Counted from the first letter of the stretch, positions 37,873-49,145 are shown. The stretch: 64,000 bases of DNA from Hofstenia miamia (GCA_004352715.1 SCFE01000090.1:1089115-1153114), one strand, 5' to 3'. Program-made: numbers and translations. The notes: a model not told the origin generated them from the sequence alone.

Positions 37873-40149
37873 TTACATTAAAAAATTGATGCTTTATTGA
37901 AATTTTTGGCCACTTAAGCAAAATCTAAACGTAGCTTTTGTTGTAATCACTTCCGACAATTGGATTGCTCTTCTTAAAATTTCAATGAAGTGATGAGCAA
38001 CTCAGTATATTTCTGAGTAGTAGCTGTTTATAAGATGAAGCTATTAGTAAACTAGTTTTCATTAAAAAGAAAACTTCATCTGACAATAAAAGCATTTACT
38101 TTTATTAATATTCTTACAAAATTGATCAATAAACTTCTTTATTAGGAATTAGTTATGCATGGAGAATGCATTTTGTATTAAACAGTCGCTGGAGTTTTTT
38201 GAAAAATTTTCATGACCATACAAAGAAATTGTTAACGCTATGCTAAATCTGAAAGCTATCGTTTATGTATTTATAAGGTTTTGAGCAACAATGAAATTTA
38301 ACAGTTTCTTGATATGTGCAAAGATATCCCAAACCCAGTCACGGCACCGAAAGTCGTACAAAAGCAGGCCTCAATGGAGCAGAGGTGGGTCGCTTATAAA
38401 AAGCATGAATGCAAAAACTGACTTCCCCAAACCCTTGGTGCTCTCAGATTTTGAACATTATATTATTTTTGATATAAACATTTAAAAAATGGCATTAAAA
38501 TCCCTGGTTTTCTTAAGGATAAAATTATATTATACCAGTCTACTAGTATGTTTGTGATGCTTAATTTTATGCTACAAATCGCTGTAGGCATGGTGCGTGC
38601 AAATAATATTCACTGTCGATATGTGTAATACATGTATAGTAAATTACTATGAATTGAAATTTTCTATAACACGTGATGCTCTTGTTGCTATTTAATATAA
38701 TAATAGTGTTACTAAAGCATAAAGCATACTATCATGAATTTCTATGCATATGCTAGTCAATAATAATGACTTAGTGCGCCAGCTAAGCACGAAATTCACT
38801 ATTTAATGATACATAAAGCTAGATGAATACGCATGCATAGGCTTTACACAAAAACGTACATACTATAGCAGATACAGATAGGGTCTAACAAAAAAAGTGT
38901 ATATATAAGAGTTTATTGCAAGTACCAAAAATAAAATTGTATTTTTTCCATGCATTGAATACGTTACTTAATGTTTGCTCATGTAAGCCAATTTTTGAAA
39001 AATATTTTGGATATCATTCACTACACTGTAAAAATCAAGATGTATGTTAATCATTTGGCAAAATGAATTAATATGCATTCAAATATTAAAGAGAAAACTA
39101 TTGGTTGGTAGTAACAGCACTTAGGGTCATGCATCTCATCAGGTTGTGATAATGCGACAAATTATTTCTAAATTAAGGAAATGAGTGGAAGGGAATCAGG
39201 AGCATTTTCATTATAGGGCTCCCATAGCACTTGCAAAGTTATTGACTCCTGCAACTGTTGATTGGCGAGTCCGCCCCATGATCCTTCCAAATGAGTACAT
39301 CAGCTATTATTAATTCAAATTTAAAATCCTTTTTGTACTCAATGTTTCCTCGAATCCAATAATTGACTTTGATCTCGATCTCCAACCACAATTTCTCAAG
39401 AAGTGGTCAGTGGAGCTATGTTTAAAATCGAGCATTTGTATCAAGGCTTATTACACTCACCTACAATTAATAGTGGTGCACTAGTAAGTTACTGCACATC
39501 ATATGATATACTTAGTTTAATTTTTGAGATGCAAAGGAATTAATGCGAGTTACATGTATATTATTAGAAATATAGTAGATTTTGACAAAAATGTTATTTT
39601 TGACACCGAAATTTTAACTTTGTATATATTTATGATTTGCTTAAGTGCATGACATATTTATTAAATTTTAGATTTAATTTGTTTTGAATTTAGTGTATTT
39701 AGCAGCTTTTTGGTCACATTCATTTTATCCATTTTCTAAATTTCCACGCGATATCACGCAGTATAGGCATTAATGTAGATTTAATTTGCCACAAAACGTC
39801 AATTCTAAAAAGGCAAATATTTTGCCATTTTGGGGCACCATGGATGAAAATATCTAAATTAGCGAAAACTCTTTTAAACTATTTGCTTAAAATAGTATTA
39901 ACATGATCTGCATTATAGCTAAAAAATCCTCGCTAAAAAATTATTTCACTGAAGTAAACAAAGATATGCGCTCTTGGTTGGATCTGCTTGTATATGATAT
40001 TTTGCAATTATATGAACGATACAGAAAGAACAAATTCACATAATTTTCATTAAATTAACTTATAAATAACATTTTATAAAGATCCTAAATTATAGACATT
40101 TTAGTTATTTGGTTAAAGAAATTGATTGTCTGAAGGTTCAAGATAAGCA
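37873..40149. other. AT-rich intergenic DNA
   Basis: No gene recognised. A 64-codon plus frame at 38291-38485 is of mixed composition without motifs. Confidence 0.5.
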
Positions 40150-40274
40150 CAGGGTGTCCTAAGAGTCACTGTGCACTAAAAACATTGTGCTTAAGGTATT
40201 TTGTTTAAGGAGTTGGTCACATTTCACCACTGAAACCATCACCATCACTTCAGAACAATTCTTCAGACAGGAAC

Positions 40275-40582
40275 CTTGAGGAGGCTTGTTCCAGTAGAAT
40301 AACGCAATATGCCACACCATTGTGACCACAATGCAGCCTATTCAGAAGTTCTTCGGAAACCCTTCATCTCTCGAGGGCTATGGTATGCTGGGTGATCTGG
40401 TTTATCCCCGGCAGAGTTCTTGTTATGGAGAGATCTTAAGGAATCGGTTTCGTCAAGAATGCACACGCCGCTCTGGAGTTTCAAGTGGCACTAAACACCA
40501 ACATTGAACAAATTACCCAAACTTTGAAGATGGTATTCTTGAACATGCAACAACGCATGAAAACCTGTCTTTTACTGCAGTG
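40275..40582 (+). pseudogene. Mariner-type transposase C-terminal fragment
   Basis: Across three frames the plus strand reads NNAICHTIVTTMQPIQKFFG (second catalytic block, DxATCHT with the Asp changed to Asn), then FISRGLWYAG and LSPAEFLLWRDLKESVS (the SPDLxPxDFFLWG block holding the third catalytic residue, here Glu), and ends NTNIEQITQTLKMVFLNMQQ before TGA at 40580-40582. This is the order and spacing of the DDE/D transposase C-terminus that catalyses strand transfer. At least two frameshifts and stops, plus the substituted Asp, make it inactive. Confidence 0.7.
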
Positions 40583-41175
40583 ATCGGGGTTACTCAACCA
40601 ATCAACAGACTGATGAGTGGGTGAATCCACAATCGGGGTTCAGACTACAACCCCTAGAAGTCTACCACTAAGGCTGGTTGATTGTGAAAAACCTCTGGCG
40701 ACGATTGGCGACAGAGTGCTGATATGTTTTGAGTCTGATTAACAGAAGAACCCCGAAGGCCCTTCTGATTCGGCTTACGCCTTTCAGCTTGGCTGTTGGA
40801 TTCTAAAGGAACCACCGAGAGTAGGTACTTTCTGGAACGGTTTAGGCCCTAAATTTTAGCCGCACTGCCCTTTTGGATCCCACTACAAAGTGGGGTTGCT
40901 CAAACAGTCGACACATTGATGAGTGGGTGATTCCACGATCCGGATCCAGATCTTAATCCTAAAAGTGTACCAGGCCGGTTTGAGAAACCTCTGGCGACCC
41001 CTGGCACGCAGAGTGCTGATCTGTGTTGAGTCTGATCAGCAGAGTGAAGCCGAAGGCCTAACTTCAGTTGAGAGGGTTACGCCTCTCCCGCTTTGGCCAA
41101 CCAAAGCTACTAACGGTGGTAACTAAGAGAGCGCCTGCTTGCTGCTATAGTGGTTATAGCACCACTACAAAGTGA
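40579..41175 (+). ncRNA. Two GC-rich tandem repeats with a shared RNA fold, hammerhead-like
   Basis: Two units (about 40586-40890 and 40892-41174) share GGGGTT-CTCAA, TGATGAGTGGGTGA, AAACCTCTGGCGAC, GAGTGCTGAT, GAGTCTGAT, CCGAAGGCC and CCACTACAAAGTG. Both can form the same fold: outer helix TCAACC/GGTTGA (40594-99 with 40676-81) or TCAAAC/GTTTGA (40900-05 with 40978-83); inner helix AGAC/GTCT or ACAT/GTGT; TGATGA; hairpin GTGG/CCAC; AATC or GATC; a small hairpin; then TA. That is the topology of a type-I hammerhead ribozyme, but GAAA is replaced by AATC/GATC and the cleavage junction is too long, so activity is unlikely. AGTGA at both ends (40578-40582 and 41171-41175) may be a target duplication. 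Confidence 0.4.
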
Positions 41176-41191
41176 CTTTTTGGACACTCTG

Positions 41192-42458
41192 TATATTGAA
41201 GGTTTCATTTTAGAAATAATAGTCCGTTATATTCCAAATTGGTGTAAAGCATGAGTATGCATGTGGGAGTTTGCTATTGTTAAAGATTCATGGTGAATTT
41301 CATTTAGTAAGTATAGAAGTGTGTAGGAAATAATGTTAACGTATTTCATCAATCTTATGTGGATTGATTTCTGATCATATGTACCAATTAAATTCAACAA
41401 CTGCATTCGCAGGGTTAAAATTTTTCATTTAATACTTTGCAAAGTTAGATTGCAGAACGATTTCAATTACGCATCCTTGATCTATGCAGAATGAATCAGT
41501 GAATCACACACACGATCACACGATACAGTTTATCAAATTCAATTTACCCCATTGATTCAAGCTAATATAGTGTGCACTGCAATTAAAAACTCCGTGCACA
41601 CGGGTTTTGCAGCAAACGCGCCCAATATGCTATAACACACCCTCAACTCAATTAAATTATACCAAGTTACGAATTACAATTCATAATATAACATTGGCCA
41701 TAATCAGTGGACTGCTGGTAGGAAGCGTGCAATATTTGTGACCGCTGATGCCATCAGTGGCCCATTTTTGGACCATTAGTGGTATCAGTGGCAACCTTAA
41801 TAATGAATAATCAATGAGCAGATGCTTGTAAATATAACTCACTTCTTTACTTGAGCAGAAGAGCTTTTTCACGACTTAAAATATTATTATTTTAAAATTG
41901 TACCTAATTTTAAAATTCAAATTTTTTGTTAAATTTACCAGATTTATATGCTTATTGTTCTCATTCATAAACAAGACATTCTATCAAATTTCTACCAAAT
42001 GTCTAAATTAAATGTGCATGACAGGATCTCAAAGATATCCGTCTGTCCTTTTTTGGGCTTGTGTTTGTTTAAACAGCAATGTTTGAACTGCTTAACATTT
42101 TAAAATTGTTGTTCTAAATGTAAAAGTTAATGCTATTGTATCAAAAATCCACTGTTTGCCAACAATGGACTGTTATTGATCCAACAATCGCTCACTATCT
42201 TAAAATCAGTGGCCCAATAATTGATGATGTTTGGCAAAAATTGATGGGCCAACGGTCATTTACCACCAATGGCCAAATAATGGAATGTTTCCTGGGCAGG
42301 CGTCTTAGCCCTTCATTTTATTGCATAGTTCATTAATTAACGATGGCAGTTTGAGAAATTGATGAATGGAAATATTTTTGCAACAAATTTGTTTCATTGA
42401 TCTTAATATAACGTTTTAAATGTTTTTAAATTCCGTAGCCATCATTATCACTTAAGTG
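41192..42458. other. Intergenic, nothing recognised
   Basis: AT-rich with several occurrences of CAGTGGCC-like words between 41700 and 42300, without clear repeat structure. No gene recognised. Confidence 0.45.
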
Positions 42459-42466
42459 GTCGACAC

Positions 42467-43825
42467 CAGTGTTGCAACCGGGCCGGGTTTTTGTACAGAC
42501 TGGGCAGGGCCGAGCAGGTCTTGGACGGGCCGGGCTCATATATTTCAAGAATGTAAACGGGCCGGTCTGGGCCTGAAATTGGGATTTTAACGGGCCTAAT
42601 TATCGTTTTCGCTAATACTTGAAACCAGAATTGACTGTCTGTTACACCGTCTACATACAGTTTTGACAAATGCTTGGAAAATACAGATTGATTAAAGCGC
42701 TGTTCTCAAATCATTCGATACAAGTTTGACTAATCTTGCAGCATATGTGAAGAAAGCGTAAGGAATCCAGGAAAAACTCCCAATGGCCCTCAAATCTGGT
42801 GGCAATACGCGGTTTTGGACATCTTTGCACAACAGGACCTTGACAATAAAAAGAGCTACAAAACTCTATCAGAACTTCTTTCTGAGAGACCTGGAAAATT
42901 GCAATTGCTAACCGTTGTAGATGAAGAGCTTAACGCCGTAATAGCAGACTTCACTGCTCAATTTACAAAAATATTTGATGTTTTGCAATTCAATTGCAAG
43001 CCAACAGTCAATTATGCTGTGCCAAGCTATTACAAGCTGATGAATTTCTGCAAAGAAAGTGACGACGACGATCATGTAGAAATTAAACAGCTAAAACTAA
43101 GCATAAAGACATGTCTGGATAATAAATTTTACTCATCCGTCACAGCTGTTCATTGGTTGGGAGCATTTTTGGATCCTTCTTTCAAGATTTTTAACTTCTT
43201 ACCCATATCTTCGAGGGAAGAAAGAAAATTTAAAGATGATTTGTTAGAGGATATACAAATGTGGTCAATTAGCTACATGACCGATAACAGTGATCATCCC
43301 CACCAGCAAAAGCATTGCGAATAACAAATAACGAGGAAGAAGATGTATTCAGTGATTTTTTTGATGCAGGACAACCAACTGCCGTAACAGCAGCCGAGTG
43401 AAGAACTAAAAAATGAAATGGTGGCTTACAGATCATCACCCGATCCGTTCAGATGATCCAAGAAACCCACTTGTGTTTTGGCGCCAATACCATAGCAAAA
43501 ATAGCCAGTCAGATACTTCCCATTCAAGGTGGTCTGCACAAAGCGAAAGAGATTTTTCAGACGCTGGCAACATTCTCACAGAAAAACGAAACAGATTGGA
43601 TTCTGAACACTTCAGTCAAATAGATCTTCTAAACTCAGCAGTGAAAGCCGGTATTAAATTTTTTGAGCATTGTTTTTTTAATTCCTATGGTTGAAATATA
43701 AAAGCGTCACGGGTTGGGCAGGACTTTAAAATTCGTGCATTGAGATGGACCGGGCTTAAAAATACATGGGACGGGCCGGGCCGGGCCGGATCGTGTCAAT
43801 AAAATTACGCCCGGTTGCAATACTG
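42467..43825 (+). mobile_element. hAT element A with 8-bp TSD
   Basis: The left end CAGTGTTGCAACCGGGC and the reverse complement of the right end CAGTATTGCAACCGGGC match at 16 of 17 positions. Perfect 8-bp direct repeats GTCGACAC flank it (42459-42466 and 43826-43833), which is the hAT signature. Both subterminal regions are dense in GGGCCGG words (to about 42600 on the left, 43730-43815 on the right), probably transposase binding sites. At 1359 bp it is shorter than autonomous hATs and lacks the N-terminal half of the transposase. Confidence 0.93.
42779..43694 (+). pseudogene. hAT transposase C-terminal half
   Basis: After a start-less segment ALKSGGNTRFWTSL (the LKxxxxTRWxS-like block), the frame from 42815 gives LSELLSERPGKLQLLTVVDE and ADFTAQFTKIFDVLQ, then VHWLGAFLDPSFK (the LDPRxK block). 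After stops and two frameshifts it reads VAYRSSPDPF, DDPRNPLVFW, LPIQGG and SAQSERDFSDAGNILTEKRN. The last is the hAT C-terminal dimerisation motif. The zinc finger and first catalytic Asp regions are missing. Breaks at 43322, near 43455 and near 43520 make it non-functional. It lies inside the bounded element at 42467-43825. Confidence 0.85.
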
Positions 43826-43833
43826 GTCGACAC

Positions 43834-45085
43834 GCATTCAGGAAGGGTTAATGGGAATTTTCACTTTCCTTAAAACTTAAACTAAAATTTTACCAAGAAG
43901 ACTGTACGCCATTTAAATTTTGTGCTATATGTATGTGTGTATGCGGAATTTTCTGGATAGGTAATCTAGTTATCACGTGAGTGGCCAGTATTTTTGAAAA
44001 ATAGACTTAGAAATACCTTTCACGCATTATTGAGAGCAAAGTTGCAACAATTTAATTAACAAATTTATTTTTGAATGCTCATTTTGCCTTTAGCTTTATT
44101 GTCCAGGAGGAGTTATTGCCTGCCTTTCCAGGGAGGGGTTAGTCCCGCTATCTGCTAGCACAAATGGCTATGGGCCTTGCACGCTAAAATAAAGTTGACG
44201 AAATAAATAAAAAAATTAAAGTGTATAATCATATACATCGGCATCTTATAATGAATTGCTAAGCATATACAATTTTTAGAATTATACACATTGAATGTCT
44301 ATGTACAATGCATAGTAAAACTTCAATTATTCGATCACTTATTGGGCAGTTGTTTCTCAAAGATTGGATAATCGATTTGTTTTGTTAGTCTATTCAACTA
44401 TAAGAAACAATGGTTAACATTCATGTATAATGGTAGGGCTGCAACACAATGCACAATATGCGGTAAATATTAACAACCAGAGCCTGAAGCTCAGTGTATA
44501 CATAAATAGCTATCTATGATCAATAATTGAGCATAAATTTATGTAAATGTCAATTTAGTTAAATTAATATCTCTAACAGCATGTGTTCAGACAAATGAGT
44601 TTCAGAGAATCGAAAGTTTATTGCATTATGCTTTGCTATTTAACATTTGCAAAATCCAAATAGAATATAAATTTGTTATAAATGCACTATTTTTACTCTC
44701 CGAGTAATAGTTGAGTATCGATAAAGCTCAAATATACATACGAGTTTTGAACTTGAAAATTTTAAGTTAAAAAATATGCAAATTAAACTGACATAAGGCA
44801 ATCTCAAATCCCTTCACATTAACATATGTATGACAAAATTTAAATATTATATTTTGTAGTAATTTTTTAGATAAAATTCAAAAATTTTAATGAGATGTAT
44901 AAATAAGCCGAACTGATTTTTTTCATTTGTTCATATTATCCAGTAGACACCAGTATATTTTCATGGCTATCTGCAACATTGTCCTGAGATACTAAACGAG
45001 GTTATCAAAAGTAAAGAGAATGTATAATGCTCAATGAAATCTTTGTGTCAGCGCATTGAGACAGTGATTTATTTAAAATTTATAT
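43834..45085. other. AT-rich intergenic DNA
   Basis: No coding sequence recognised. It contains the LINE-tail-like sequence at 44095-44215. Confidence 0.5.
44095..44215 (+). repeat. Possible LINE 3' tail
   Basis: GGAGGAGTTATTGCCTGCC, CAGGGAGGGGTTAGTCCC, then ATGGGCCTTGCACGCTAAAA, AATAAA signals and a short A-rich end. GGGCCTTGCAC followed by AATAAA is typical of the 3' ends of CR1/Jockey-like LINEs. No RT domain is attached, as expected for extreme 5' truncation. Confidence 0.35.
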
Positions 45086-45717
45086 ATAGAACTCAGTGGT
45101 GCAATGGAAATAGAAATTTTCATTTCATTCCATTTTCAGATTAGGAAGTTGAAATTTAATAGAAATGGAAATTATTTTATGGAATGGAAATTTAATGGAT
45201 ATTTATGGAAATGCAATGCCATAAAACATTCTCACCGCTACAGCAAATATTCAAAACACCACAAATTTATTGAGTATAAATATAAATTTTAAGAACAGTT
45301 ATATTATAAAACACATCATAATAATCAAAATTTGTCTGAATCATGCAAAGCAGAGCTAATAGAACGACAAAATTTTGTTGATGTCAAATGATATTATAGC
45401 TAGATCATTACATCAGTACGCTAGTACAGCTAAGGTAATTCTAGTTGTCGATATATGCACAAATAAATTTTTTTAATTCCCAATGAAACCACAGTTAATA
45501 TTATAATCTAAAGAAAGTTTGTGATGCATAGCAGTTTACTACCTGAATGTTTTCCATATATATAACTGAAATAATTAATAGAAATGTCAGAAAATTTGGT
45601 GGTATTCCATATGTATGTGTGTGCTTATAAATTTTATTATTTAAAATGTAAAATATTTATTTGCCAAAATTGTAAACTGAATTCAGTTCTTTAGAAAATT
45701 TAATTAGGTTTCGTATA

Positions 45718-46026
45718 TTGTTCAATTTTAGTAGGCTATCGGGCATTTCTCTTTTAAAATTAGAAACTCAATTAAACTTGAAACTAGCAATCAGCATCAG
45801 TTCATCGATGGGAAAACCAGTTCAAACGGAAACACTACCCCAATTCGATTTTTTTTGGATTAAATTTGCCAATAAAAGGCCGTTTAAAAGAAATTTTGAT
45901 TCTAGAAGGTACACATCAAGTCTGGATGAAAATCGATACAAAGTAAATTTAAAAGCTCATTTGCAAAAATATGACGTCAGTGGAACCACATCCAATCGCC
46001 AAGAGGAAGTTGGACGTAGACTATAA
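45718..46026 (+). other. 102-codon frame with weak SAP-like end
   Basis: A plus frame ends with NLKAHLQKYDVSGTTSNRQE and VGRRL, which faintly resembles a SAP motif (LKxxLxxxGLxxxGxKxxLxxRL). The rest (FDFFWIKFANKRPF, RRYTSSLDENRYKV) is unfamiliar. The CRE and CCAAT boxes lie inside its 3' end and TATAAATAG overlaps the stop, so coding is doubtful. It could be the 3' end of an ORF within an LTR-like sequence. Confidence 0.2.
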
Positions 46027-46065
46027 ATAGGGACACAAACATAGAAGAACAGAAGAAGAGTTCAG
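45972..46065 (+). promoter_or_regulatory. CRE, CCAAT and TATA promoter module
   Basis: A perfect palindromic CRE TGACGTCA (45972-45979), CCAAT (45992-45996) and TATAAATAG (46022-46030) follow each other in normal promoter order on plus. A TTCAGCACGAG initiator-like sequence lies about 35 bp after TATA. Such compact modules are common in LTR and virus-derived promoters. No gene follows, so the driven transcript is unknown. Confidence 0.45.
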
Positions 46066-46069
46066 CACG

Positions 46070-46242
46070 AGACACTGCCAGTTTTGCTGTTGGAGAAGAG
46101 TAGCAAGCGCAGAACGCTGCCAGTTTTGCGCCCAAAGTATTATTCCAAGTTGCTGAGATTTTGGTCAGTGATGCTGTCCGTCAGTCTGTATGATCAAAGT
46201 CAGTCCAAAAGTGATCACGAGACGCTGTCAGTTTTGCTATTG
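46070..46242 (+). repeat. Three spaced copies of a CTGYCAGTTTTGC motif
   Basis: GACACTGCCAGTTTTGCTGT (46072-46091), ACGCTGCCAGTTTTGCGCC (46114-46132) and GACGCTGTCAGTTTTGCTAT (46221-46240) repeat directly downstream of the TATA module, with a looser copy TTTTGCTGTCAG near 46305. They would lie in the 5' part of any transcript. Confidence 0.7.
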
Positions 46243-47398
46243 AATTGGTTGCTTTAAACTGGTCAAGTTGGTAGTCAAAGTTGTTGTCGAGTTGGTCTCT
46301 AAAGTTTTGCTGTCAGATTGCTAATTAAGTTAGTTCCAAATTTCCAAATTCTTAAGCCTACTAAGTTTTTAGTATATTTGTTTGGTATTTCACATTTTGG
46401 TTATTGAAATAGTAAGTTAAAATAAATTCGTTCTTATAAGTGTTGTTTTTCACACATAAGTTATGTTAAATTACTTTAACACTTTAGAATTTTATCGCTA
46501 GTTTTAAGCACTTGGAAAAATTGTGGTAAATTGTTGAAATCAGATTTAATTGTTGTTTTCATGCTAGTTAAATTCTAATTTGATAAACTCGTTTAGTTTG
46601 TTACAGAATAAACGTTTCTGCTTAAAAGTTTTAGTGGATTAATAAAAGTACATTGGGTTGAATAAACATCGAGAGTTTAATCTTATTTTCCGTAAATTGT
46701 CAGAGATAAGAGCTGTCGCTAGAATAGTTTTGTTCCAGAATTTGACAGTACAAGAGAATTAAATTGCTAGGTAAAAATAATCTTTTTGGGAGAAATTCCA
46801 CTAGGACGTGACTTGACATATAAATCGTTCTTAGAGATACAAACCCCAAAACTATAAGCGCTTAGTCAAACGCAATTTTCTAACAGAAAAGTAATTTAAA
46901 TAGTCGAGGACAGGATCAAAAGCATTTAAAATTCCATCAAGTGTTACGTAAACAAACCAATCAAAGAGCGTGTCTGAACTGATTTGGAAATTTCTGTGCA
47001 AATTATTGAAAATTTGACGAACCACTAGAAGGATTATTCGAGACCACTCCGTCGCATATGATTGGACAAAGACGAAAATGAAAAGCCTAGAATCACGAAT
47101 ATTAGAATGTTGTTAATATTGTTTTCCATTTTTGATCAAAATAGAAGTGGTACCGTGTGATCAATAGGACTACCGAAAAAGAAAATTTCATGCGTATCTA
47201 ATGGGTCCAAATTTATTAGGACTAAATGCAACTGAAACCAATATAATTCTGGTCCCACAGAACTGCAATCACTAGCTTTAAGAGTTATGGAAAGATGTGG
47301 AAATTAATAGAAAAATACGGAAACGTTTTTAAAATAATTGTGGAAATGGAATTAAAATGGAAGATGATCGCATTTCCATGCGCAAGCTTGATAGAACT

Positions 47399-48939
47399 GC
47401 AAAAAGAAATATATTTTAATCTTTAAAAAGATGATATTTTGGTATTACAGCTTCTTCATTCACTAGTAAGTGGAAGCAAGGACTTCTTCGATCAGCATAG
47501 ACCTTTTTTGAAAAAATAAATTATGAATTTATTTCATATAAAATATAATTTATTAATAATTAACAATTATGATTCTCAATTATTAATCAGCTAAGAAATT
47601 AAAATTTTGATGGTCATATTTTAAGCAAGCTATAACTCTAATTTTTTAGGTTTTTATGTTGCAAGAAAAATGTTGGTAAGCACATTTAAATAAGTAAGAT
47701 TTCATTTAAAATGGAATGCAACTGCTTTTAGGTCACTAAAAATATTTTCTTGGTTAACTAATATACAATTTTTTAATAATGTGGTTCGTATAAGTGTTAT
47801 TGATTTTAGAATTACCATTTGACATAAGATATGCTTCACAATATATATCATATTAACAAATTATCATTTTACTATTGGATAATACAATGCTTAGTCCTTT
47901 ATTGTAACACTTGGCAGAGTAATAACAAAACAATAGTAATGAATTCAATTTCACACATACTTTAGAGAATGGTGTGGCATTAAACTTTTTTCATACCAAT
48001 GTGTTAGTCAAATGATTTAGTATTTAAAGTCATGTGTTTGCAGACTACTAAGGTGTACATTACATTAGAACCTGCTGCAAATGTTACAAAAAGTATTATT
48101 TAGCATTTCAAAATATATATTTTTTATAAATCCAAGTTTTGCAGTAAAATCAGTTGTAGAAAAATTCTTGAAAACATTATTAAAAAATTTAATTACAATT
48201 CGTAGAAACTATTTAAATCGAAATGCATGCCGAATGCATGAAATGTTTAATACACTATTAATGTATTACATGTTGAATTCTGCAACAATTAATATATTAT
48301 TCCACCTAAAATAGTTTTTTGAGAATTTTATATTAACATAATATAAATTGTAATGTAATTTAACACTTTTAAATATGTGGGAATTTTTGTTATTTTTTAG
48401 TTCACAGAATTAAAAAATCTAAACTTACCATAAAATAGTTTTTGCGTATGTTATTTACAGTTGTTTAATTGAAAGTCTAGAAACACTATACTTTGTTAAA
48501 TGGCATGAAACTTTTTCTATGCGAGATCAATTATATTTTACTTTAGCAAGTTAACCTTGATTAGCAATTACTTTGTTGGTTGTTCCCAAATTACCCAATT
48601 ATGCATTATCTGAAAAGTCTGTCACTTGGCATGCTACTGTGTTGATTAAGAACAATTGTAGTTAGCATTATTGCTGGAACCAATTAAACTTCATTCGATT
48701 GTTAATCCACTGGGCAAGCCGCAGTGAAGTCCAATTACCAGGTGCTTTGGAATGATGGCATTAGCTAATTAGCATGATTAGCTAGTTCACTCCCAGGTAA
48801 TCAGAGTGTTGTCAACTATGTAATCAAAGATTGATATATCCACGGGTAGAAAAACGTAAAATGGAATGAATTTCATAGCATCTTACAAAAAGTAGTTTGA
48901 AATTTAAATTTAAATAAACGTATATTGACTACTAATTTT
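47399..48939. other. AT-rich intergenic DNA
   Basis: A 77-codon plus frame at 48081-48314 is low complexity and not recognised. Palindromic TTAGCTAATTAGC words cluster at 48755-48785. Nothing else is supported. Confidence 0.5.
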
Positions 48940-49145
48940 ATATAATCTGTGATAATTTCCTCAAAAAAATTAAGCACTTCTAACTAACGAACTAATGAAT
49001 ATATTTAAAATCTGAAAATATCACAAGATAGAGAATTGTCTCCTCCATTTTCAGCTTTAATTCGCGACCTTGCATGGTTTTGATCTACGATGCGACCACC
49101 TCTTCCTTTGCGGATGGAGACCCTGCTTCAGGCACAGAAATAATT
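48940..49145 (+). repeat. Diverged dispersed repeat, copy 1
   Basis: Shares the order CTGTGATAATTTCCTC, AAAAATTAAGCACTTCTA, ATATTTAAAATCTGAAAA, AAGATAGAGAATTG, CGCGACCTTG and GATCTACGATGCGAC with 52370-52560 (copy 2), with many substitutions. Family unknown. Confidence 0.6.

Larger units (their letters stand above)
40150..41191 (+). mobile_element. Internally deleted mariner-type element with captured tandem repeat
   Basis: The left end CAGGGTGTCCTAAGAGTC and the reverse complement of the right end CAGAGTGTCCAAAAAGTC agree at 15 of 18 positions and continue into CACT/CACT on the inner side. TA follows the right end. CA rather than TA precedes the left end, so the target duplication is imperfect. 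CAGGGTGTCC ends are usual for IS630-Tc1-mariner elements with the transposase type seen inside. At 1042 bp it holds only the C-terminal third of the transposase, then about 590 bp of GC-rich tandem repeat between the transposase stop and the right end. Confidence 0.65.
45094..47390. mobile_element. hAT element B with 8-bp TSD ATAGAACT
   Basis: Perfect 8-bp repeats ATAGAACT lie at 45086-45093 and 47391-47398. The ends are CAGTGGTGCAATGGAAAT on the left and, reverse complemented, CAAGCTTGCGCATGGAAAT on the right: imperfect at the tip but both running into TGGAAAT. Both subterminal regions carry arrays of TGGAAAT/TGGAATGG words (45100-45220 and 47290-47365). No hAT transposase motif was found in the 2.3 kb. 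Its interior instead has a promoter-like module and a short repeat array, so it is a non-autonomous carrier or holds a nested insertion. Confidence 0.8.

Noticed and set aside
40610-40683. Active hammerhead ribozyme
   Set aside because: The GAAA core is AATC or GATC and the cleavage junction is longer than canonical, so only a hammerhead-like decayed fold is claimed.
45590-46755. Solo LTR bounded by TGTCAG and TTTGACA
   Set aside because: Flanking 5-mers do not match (AGAAA versus GTACA), so the borders are unsupported.
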